Shown here one piece after another: positions 58,739-64,000 of a DNA stretch of 64,000 nt. Position 1 is the first letter of the stretch. Every line of letters starts with the position of its first letter. Made by a program: the position numbers and the translations under genes. The notes below the pieces were generated by a model. That model was given only the letters and a program-made list of their open reading frames with translations, searched no databases and was not told where the DNA came from. This DNA is from Oscillospiraceae bacterium (GTDB lineage: Bacteria > Bacillota > Clostridia > UMGS1840 > HGM11507): NCBI GenBank assembly GCA_015068525.1, contig SVKJ01000006.1, positions 1 through 64,000 on the forward strand, given 5' to 3'.

Positions 58739-59548
58739 TTTTCATATACATACATCACTTTCTTTTTGCGCAAAAGAAAGTGCGACTATAGATGCGTATG
58801 TTAAAATAGCCAAAAACATTGGGCTTAAGAAAATCGGCATTTCCAATCATTTTTGGGACAGCAAAATTCCAAAAATTGATACTTATTATAAAACAAAGTA
58901 TGACGTAGGTTTTTATGATAATCAGGACTTTAACCATATTTTAGGCGATAAGACTGAAATTTCAAAATATAAAGACTGTGGCGTTGAAATTTTATTTGGT
59001 GCAGAAGCGGAATATGACCCTATAAGGCACGGAGTCGGAATAACCGAAGAGGTTCAGAACAACTTGATTTTTTAGTTGTACCCAATTCTCATACTCATAT
59101 TACAATGCCGATTTCTTTATATGAGCCTTACAAAAAACATCTTCAGTTTATGATTGATGCGTATAATGATATTTTAGACTGCTCTGTAAGCAAATATGTA
59201 ACTGCAATGGCACATCCTTTTTCTGCGGTTGCCTGCCCTTATCCTAACAGTATTTTATATGATTTGATGAGCGATGATGAATTTAAAAGAGTTTTTTATA
59301 AAACTGCCAATAAAGGCATAGCAGTTGAAATCAATACTGGTGTATTCAGAAAACTTTCACATTCTGAAATAGAGATGAATCCAAGAATAAGAATGTATAA
59401 ATTGGCAAAAGAAAGCGGTTGCAAATTCTTGTTTGGCAGTGACGCACATTCTAATGATGTACATGAAAACTATATTTCAATACTTCAAAAAATAACCGAA
59501 ATAGTTGGTATAAAAGAAGAAGATATATTAAAAATAAGCGGCTTTTAA
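58713..59548 (+). pseudogene. Frameshifted PHP-domain phosphoesterase (histidinol-phosphatase-like)
   Basis: The first part (58713-59075) begins ITHDFHIHTSLSFC, the metal-binding opening of PHP phosphoesterases, then GISNHFWDSKIPKID and GAEAEYDP. The continuation EQLDFLVVPNSHTHITMP, AMAHPFSAV, VEINTGVF and FLFGSDAHSNDVH is in another phase (to 59548). A one-base loss around 59055-59065 joins them. The remaining motifs are intact, so inactivation is recent or an assembly error. The 5' end overlaps the MFS remnant by 26 bp, which suggests a deletion fused the two genes. Confidence 0.85.
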
Positions 59549-59567
59549 TAAAGCCGCTTATTTTTTT
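59532..59567. terminator. Terminator between the PHP pseudogene and nagB
   Basis: AAATAAGCGGCTT (59532-59544) pairs with AAGCCGCTTATTT (59551-59563), with a T-run beyond. The stem overlaps the end of the PHP frame. It lies between convergent genes, and the A-rich left side may also serve nagB. Confidence 0.9.
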
Positions 59568-59578
59568 ATGATTAGATA

Positions 59579-60301
59579 TTAACCGTTATAAGCATCTTCG
59601 TCACAAACAACAGTAACATCGTTGTGGCAGTGTAGAATACTTGCAGGGCAAGAAGTAGAAATCCTTCCTTCTTTTAAAATCTTGGTAACTGGTGCTTTTG
59701 CTTTTCCTGATATAACCATAACAATTTTTCTTGCTTTTAAAATTGTAGCCATACCCATTGTTAAAGCATTTTTTGGAACATCATCAATTGATTCAAAAAA
59801 TCTCTTGTTTGCTTCAATTGTAGACTCAGTTAAACCAGTTTTGTGAGTACCTGAATATAACCATTCTTCAGGTTCGTTAAAACCGATGTGACCATTATTT
59901 CCAATACCTAAAACCTGAACGTCAATTCCGCCGTTTGCTTCGATTTTAGCATCATATCTTTTACATTCTTCTTCGTAGTCTTCAGCTTCGCCGTTTGGAA
60001 TATCAGTGTTCTTTAAGTCAATATCAATTTTAGAAAATAGATTTTCGTTCATAAAGTAGTAATAACTCTGGTCATTATCTTTTGAAATTTTATAATATTC
60101 GTCAAGATTGAAACTTTTACATTCCTTAAAACTTACTTCACCATTTTTATAAGCTTCAGCCATACAGTTATACATTCCGATAGGAGAAGATCCTGTTGCA
60201 AGACCTAAAGTTGCTTTAGGATTATTTTTTACAACATCGATCATAATTTCGGCAGCTTTCTTTGACATTTCGTCATAATTTTTACATACGATAAATTTCA
60301 T
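59579..60301 (-). CDS. nagB: Glucosamine-6-phosphate deaminase
   Basis: A 240-aa enzyme that converts glucosamine-6-phosphate to fructose-6-phosphate and ammonia, feeding amino sugars into glycolysis. Typical blocks: LGLATGSSPIGMY (about 35), FKECKSFNLDEYY (about 75), VLGIGNNGHIGFNEP (about 131, with active-site Asn/His residues) and the C-terminal HCHNDVTVVCDEDA. AAAAAGGAGC precedes the start. It is convergent with the PHP pseudogene and functionally continues the polysaccharide locus (lyase, GH20, then NagB). NagA is not seen in the window. Confidence 0.97.
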   Translation of the reverse strand: MKFIVCKNYDEMSKKAAEIMIDVVKNNPKATLGLATGSSPIGMYNCMAEAYKNGEVSFKECKSFNLDEYYKISKDNDQSYYYFMNENLFSKIDIDLKNTDIPNGEAEDYEEECKRYDAKIEANGGIDVQVLGIGNNGHIGFNEPEEWLYSGTHKTGLTESTIEANKRFFESIDDVPKNALTMGMATILKARKIVMVISGKAKAPVTKILKEGRISTSCPASILHCHNDVTVVCDEDAYNG

Positions 60302-60462
60302 ATTTATGCTCCTTTTTTTATTAGTATTTTCTTCATATAAAATTTTATACTTTTTTTAGTGTAAAGTCAATATATAATAATCAAAATGTTTACATAAATT
60401 TTACTTTTATTTTTGTTTAATATGTAGTATAATATAAGAAAATGTGTTTTTTGGGTGATTAT

Positions 60463-61302
60463 GTGTTCGGGTATGTGAATATATATAAAGACGAACTTAA
60501 AGTTAAAGATTACAATATATATCGTTCGTATTATTGCGGTTTGTGTAAAAAACTGGGCGAAGAATTTTCTATAAGAGCAAGACTTAGCTTAAATTATGAC
60601 TTTGCTTTTTTAGCACTCGTTCTTTCCTCGCTATCAGATGGCAAAGAAGAAATTAAATATGAAAACTGTTTTATTCATCCCTTGACAAAACGGCCTGTTC
60701 TTAAAAGTGACGATTATCTTACTTACAGTGCTTATATGAGTATTATAGTTACATATTTTAAATTAAAAGATGATGTATCTGATAATAAAAATATAAAAAG
60801 TTTTTTTGCTTATCTTTTCTTTAAGGGATATTTTAAAAAAGCAAAAAAGAAATATCCGAAAAAATGTGAGATAATTAAAACAATCTTAGAGGAGTTAAAC
60901 ATAAAGGAAAAAGAAAACTGTGCTGATATTGATGAGGTGTCCGATTGTTTTGGCAGGCTTTTATCCGAAGTGTTTTTAAAGGACGGAGAAGATAGGGCTT
61001 TAAAAGAATTTTCCTATCAACTTGGAAGATTTATTTATATTATTGATGCCCTGGATGATATAGAAAAAGATATAAAAAGCAAAAACTATAATCCGTTTAT
61101 AAAAAAATATTCATATAATAACGAAGATGCTAAAGAGTTTAAAAAACGAGTATGTTCAGAATATGACCTTATTGTTACATTGACTTTGGAAAGTATTGCC
61201 TCAGCATTTGAACTTATAGATTTTAAAAAGAACAAAACTATACTGCAAAATATAGTGTATCTTGGCTTAAGAAAAGCAAAGGATAAAGTGAAAGGAGAAT
61301 AA
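60463..61302 (+). CDS. DUF5685 family protein
   Basis: About 279 aa, mostly helical. It begins MFGYVNIYKDELKVKDYNIY (GTG start) and continues YRSYYCGLCKKLGEEFSIRARL, a pattern I know from DUF5685 proteins of Clostridia, with a CxxC near residue 27. An upstream in-frame ATG at 60442 lies only 9 bp from a TATAAT (60428-60433), so it would be nearly leaderless; GTG 60463, behind GGGTGA, gives the family-like start. No catalytic function is known; LSLNYDFAFLALVLSSLSDG and YIIDALDDIEKDIKSKNYNP look like a helical bundle with acidic residues, reminiscent of prenyl-transferring folds. It lies 2 bp from the DnaJ-like gene. Confidence 0.8.
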   Translation: MFGYVNIYKDELKVKDYNIYRSYYCGLCKKLGEEFSIRARLSLNYDFAFLALVLSSLSDGKEEIKYENCFIHPLTKRPVLKSDDYLTYSAYMSIIVTYFKLKDDVSDNKNIKSFFAYLFFKGYFKKAKKKYPKKCEIIKTILEELNIKEKENCADIDEVSDCFGRLLSEVFLKDGEDRALKEFSYQLGRFIYIIDALDDIEKDIKSKNYNPFIKKYSYNNEDAKEFKKRVCSEYDLIVTLTLESIASAFELIDFKKNKTILQNIVYLGLRKAKDKVKGE

Positions 61303-61304
61303 AT

Positions 61305-61901
61305 ATGGATCCATATAAAGTTTTGGGAGTACCATCTAATGCAGATTGGGAAACTATAGATAAAGCGCATAAAGAACTGGTTAAAAAATACCATCCGGAC
61401 AGGTATGTTAATAATCCTCTGTCGGACTTGGCAGAAGAAAAATTAAAGGAAATAAATGAAGCGTATGAAATATTAAAAAAAGGTCATAAGACTAATACAA
61501 ATACTTATAGCGGGAACTACTCTAATACATCAGGAGGAACAGGTGAATTTTCAAATATCCGTAATATGATAAATATGGGTAGAGTTGCAGAAGCGGAAAC
61601 TACTTTAGACGGTATGTCAAATAAGACTGCCGAATGGTTTTTCCTAAAAGGGTTATGTGCAATAAAAAGAGGCTGGCAGGACAGGGCTTATACCTATATC
61701 CAGACTGCTGTTTCAATGGACCCTAACAATCAGGAATACCGTTTTTATTACAATCAGTTTATGACCCGTGCAAACACTTACAGAACTTATGGGAATAACA
61801 ATGGTTATTCTAACGATAATTCACTTGACTGCTGTCTTAACCTGTGGTGTTTAGATAGCTTATGCGAATGTATGGGAGGGGACCTTATAAATTGTTGTTA
61901 G
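61305..61901 (+). CDS. J-domain protein with Cys-rich C-terminus
   Basis: 198 aa. The N-terminal J-domain (1-65) contains YKVLGVPSNADWETIDKAHK and the HPD motif in KKYHPDRYVNN. Such domains stimulate the ATPase of DnaK-type chaperones. The middle part (about 85-150) resembles a tetratricopeptide pair (GRVAEAETTLDGM, DRAYTYIQTAVSMDPNNQEY). The tail is asparagine/tyrosine-rich and ends with clustered cysteines (CCLNLWCLDSLCECMGGD, then CC). It follows DUF5685 by 2 bp, so the two products are likely partners. It is not the main DnaJ, since the zinc-finger and C-terminal domains are missing. Confidence 0.88.
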   Translation: MDPYKVLGVPSNADWETIDKAHKELVKKYHPDRYVNNPLSDLAEEKLKEINEAYEILKKGHKTNTNTYSGNYSNTSGGTGEFSNIRNMINMGRVAEAETTLDGMSNKTAEWFFLKGLCAIKRGWQDRAYTYIQTAVSMDPNNQEYRFYYNQFMTRANTYRTYGNNNGYSNDNSLDCCLNLWCLDSLCECMGGDLINCC

Positions 61902-62389
61902 CATTTGGTTCAGTTTGTACAGCCCTTTCCGTAATATGTTTATTTTTGTCAGGAGTTATAAGTATTAATACTTTTGCTTTTTTGACATTGACATCTTGTT
62001 TTGTTGGTGTAATGCATATAGAGGGTAAAACAAAGTATTCACTTTTAACATTTTTTGCAGTATCATTTCTTTCGTTTTTACTGCCTGTTGACAGGATAAG
62101 CCTTTTATATTACTTTGGATTTTTCGGATACTATCCGATTTTAAAAGGATATATCGAAAAAATAAGAAAACTAAGTATTGAGCTTATTATAAAAACAGTT
62201 CTTTTTCTTTTGGTTTCATTTTTGGGTATTTATACAGTATCCTTTATTATGGGTGTAACTTTAAGCGAAAGATTGTCATGGCAGATACTGTCAATTATTG
62301 CTGCTTTGATACTTCATATATACGATTATGCGTTAAGCATTTTCTTTTCCTTTTACGAAAGAAGAATAAAAAATAAATTAAGAAGGTAA
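61892..62389 (+). CDS. Small integral membrane protein of unknown function
   Basis: About 165 aa with five hydrophobic segments (for example LLAFGSVCTALSVICLFLSG, FAVSFLSFLLP, LIIKTVLFLLVSFLGIYTV) and a basic C-terminus ending ERRIKNKLRR. I suggest a TTG start at 61892, ten bases after GGGAGGGG, giving a hydrophobic N-terminus; an in-frame ATG at 61862 inside the DnaJ-like gene has no site and would add a charged stretch. It overlaps the DnaJ-like stop by 10 bp, implying coupling. The family is not recognised with certainty. Confidence 0.7.
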   Translation: MLLAFGSVCTALSVICLFLSGVISINTFAFLTLTSCFVGVMHIEGKTKYSLLTFFAVSFLSFLLPVDRISLLYYFGFFGYYPILKGYIEKIRKLSIELIIKTVLFLLVSFLGIYTVSFIMGVTLSERLSWQILSIIAALILHIYDYALSIFFSFYERRIKNKLRR

Positions 62390-62394
62390 ATAAT

Positions 62395-64000
62395 ATGCCC
62401 TTAACAATTATATCAGGTGCTAAAAAAACGGGTAAAACCGAATTTGTATTTAATGAACTTAAAAAAAATAAAAATAGTATTTTAATCGTTCCTGAGCAAA
62501 CTTTGTTTCTTTATGAGAAAAATGTACTGGAGAAACTTGGCGAGGAGCGTTCTTTTAATATAAAAATATTAAGTTTCAAAAAACTTGCACTTAGTCTTTT
62601 AAAAGAAGATGAAAATTTCAATCGTGTTAAACTTCTTGATAAGGATACAAAAAGCCTTCTTATAGAGAAAATCCTTTTAAATAACAGAGATTCTCTTTTG
62701 TCGTTTAAGAATGCCCTGAGCAGTTCTTCCCTGTGTGAAAAAATAGGTGCTCAGATTTCGGAATTTAAAAAATATCTTATTGACAAAGATAAGATTTCAA
62801 GTCTTTCTGAAGATGAAAAAATAAATAAAAATCTTAAAGACAAACTCAAGGATTTAAGTTTTATATATAAAGAATACGAAGAAAAAATAAAAGATATTTA
62901 TATGGATTTTGATAATCTTATAAAAACTGCTTCGGATAAAATAATAAACGAAAAACTTTTTTTAAAAGAGAATATATATATCGACTCTTTCACAGGTTTT
63001 ACAGGCGATGAACTGTATATGATTAAAGCGTTTTTGCAAAATGAGAGTAATGTATTTATTACGCTTTCAGAGATTAGCGGCAGATGCGAAACCTTTGGAG
63101 ATTTATCATATACTGTACATAATACAAAAAAGAAACTTATAAAAGAGGCATCTTCTATAGGCTTAAAATGCGATGAGATAGTGCTTAAAGAAAGTTACAT
63201 TAAAAATTGCGACATAAGATTTTTAGCAGATAATTTTTCACTTTCCCACGATAATAATTATGATAAAACTCCTTCTCATATTATACTTAAAAAAACAAGG
63301 AGCATTAATAAAGAATGTGACCTTCTTGCGTCATATATAATAAAAACGCTAAAAGAAGATAAAGCGCGTCTAAACGAAATGGCTGTCATTATTCCAGATA
63401 TGAAAGAATATGGCCCATATATAAAAGAATCGCTTGAAAAATTCGGGCTTACATTTTATTCAAATGAGAAAAAATCCGTTTATGATATGCCTGTTGCATC
63501 ACTTCTTAACAATGTGTTTAACATAGTTTTGTCAGGTAACAGAATGGATGTTATTTTAGGGTATTTAAAATCGGGATACTTTTTTAAAAATTGTCCTGAT
63601 TTAATATATAAATTCGAAAGATTTATTTTAAAAACCGGTGTAAGAGCATATCAGCTTATGGGAAAACCATTTTTGGAAATACTTGAAGAAAAGAAATCTT
63701 TTAATTTTAAGATTGATAATGAAGAAGGTCTTAAAATAGTTTATGATACTGCAATATATCCTATAGTAAAACTTAAAGAAAAGATTGAAAATTCAAAAAC
63801 CTCTAAAGATTATTCTCTGGCACTTTATGAATTTTTCACAGATATTTCTATTGATAAAACACTTATAGAATATTCTAAGGAGTATGAAAAAGACGGAGAT
63901 CTTGTAAAAGGCAAACAACTTATTCAGGTTTATAATTATATTTTGGAAAGTCTGGAGAGAACAACACTTATACTTTCCGATTCTTTAGTTTCCTTTCTGG
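62395..64000 (+). CDS. addB: Helicase-exonuclease AddAB subunit AddB (partial, C-terminus outside window)
   Basis: The frame is open from ATG 62395 to the window edge (535 codons); full AddB proteins are about 1100-1150 aa. It begins MPLTIISGAKKTGKTEFVFN, a Walker A-like loop (GAKKTGKT) at the position seen in AddB/RexB, then ILIVPEQTLFLYEKNVL, KILSFKKLALSLL, IYIDSFTGFTGDELYMIKAF and ECDLLASYIIKTLKEDK. AddAB processes double-strand breaks for recombination. It starts 5 bp after the membrane protein gene. The C-terminal nuclease domain with its Fe-S cysteines and the addA gene are expected further right. Confidence 0.9.
   Translation, partial: MPLTIISGAKKTGKTEFVFNELKKNKNSILIVPEQTLFLYEKNVLEKLGEERSFNIKILSFKKLALSLLKEDENFNRVKLLDKDTKSLLIEKILLNNRDSLLSFKNALSSSSLCEKIGAQISEFKKYLIDKDKISSLSEDEKINKNLKDKLKDLSFIYKEYEEKIKDIYMDFDNLIKTASDKIINEKLFLKENIYIDSFTGFTGDELYMIKAFLQNESNVFITLSEISGRCETFGDLSYTVHNTKKKLIKEASSIGLKCDEIVLKESYIKNCDIRFLADNFSLSHDNNYDKTPSHIILKKTRSINKECDLLASYIIKTLKEDKARLNEMAVIIPDMKEYGPYIKESLEKFGLTFYSNEKKSVYDMPVASLLNNVFNIVLSGNRMDVILGYLKSGYFFKNCPDLIYKFERFILKTGVRAYQLMGKPFLEILEEKKSFNFKIDNEEGLKIVYDTAIYPIVKLKEKIENSKTSKDYSLALYEFFTDISIDKTLIEYSKEYEKDGDLVKGKQLIQVYNYILESLERTTLILSDSLVSFL

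Overview
The window is low-GC, densely packed DNA from a spore-forming lineage of Clostridia (Bacillota). The evidence is a sigma-G gene, a SpoVB-like flippase, a SleB-like cell wall hydrolase, S-layer-homology (SLH) surface proteins, the dnaG-rpoD operon, an AddB-type nuclease, strong AGGAGG ribosome binding sites and TTGACA/TATAAT promoters. No rRNA, CRISPR array or phage structural genes are visible. One tRNA, tRNA-Gln(CTG), is present.

Layout. 1-3.6 kb: the edge of a mobile region, with a partial NgoPII-type restriction endonuclease and its small HTH neighbour, then mobC, tnpW and a large serine recombinase ending 54 bp from the 3' end of tRNA-Gln. 3.7-10 kb: a LexA/CI-like repressor with recG, an exported leucine-rich-repeat protein followed by a 45-aa peptide gene, and a SpoVB-like flippase. 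10-27.3 kb: a nearly complete 3-methylaspartate pathway of glutamate fermentation. Glutamate mutase (glmS, glmL, glmE) makes 3-methylaspartate, methylaspartate ammonia-lyase makes mesaconate, a two-subunit class I hydratase makes citramalate, and a citrate-lyase-type enzyme (CitDEF, matured by CitC and a CitX-CitG fusion) splits it to acetate and pyruvate. Pyruvate:ferredoxin oxidoreductase then oxidises the pyruvate. A GntR regulator sits in the middle, and a 16-bp site is shared by its own promoter and the glutamate mutase promoter. Copies of a 37-bp hairpin repeat punctuate the block.

27.4-39.4 kb: housekeeping genes (cell wall hydrolase; rdgB-dgt-dnaG-rpoD; metY; a membrane acyltransferase; a lipid kinase; an MsmX-type ABC ATPase; sigG), with one Fe-S protein pseudogene and a 279-bp element bounded by inverted repeats. 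39.6-60.3 kb: a polysaccharide-utilisation and surface region that looks aimed at an amino-sugar-containing, probably glycosaminoglycan-like polymer. It holds an AraC regulator, two large secreted heparinase II/III-family proteins, a sugar-binding lipoprotein, a secreted protein sharing modules with the first heparinase, a 50-aa peptide gene, two SLH proteins, a GH20 hexosaminidase, decayed MFS and PHP genes, and nagB. The same AraC-type direct repeat lies upstream of both heparinase promoters. 60.4-64 kb: DUF5685, DnaJ-like and membrane protein genes, then the start of addB.

The leads I consider most novel are two paralogous small peptides (YIKP...IE...ENIA...WLN), each encoded just downstream of an exported protein with a similar C-terminal module; the two conserved operator pairs; a P-loop protein of unknown function built into the lyase-maturation operon; a tandem pair of palindromes with compensatory changes in the mobile element; and the 279-bp structured element upstream of metY.
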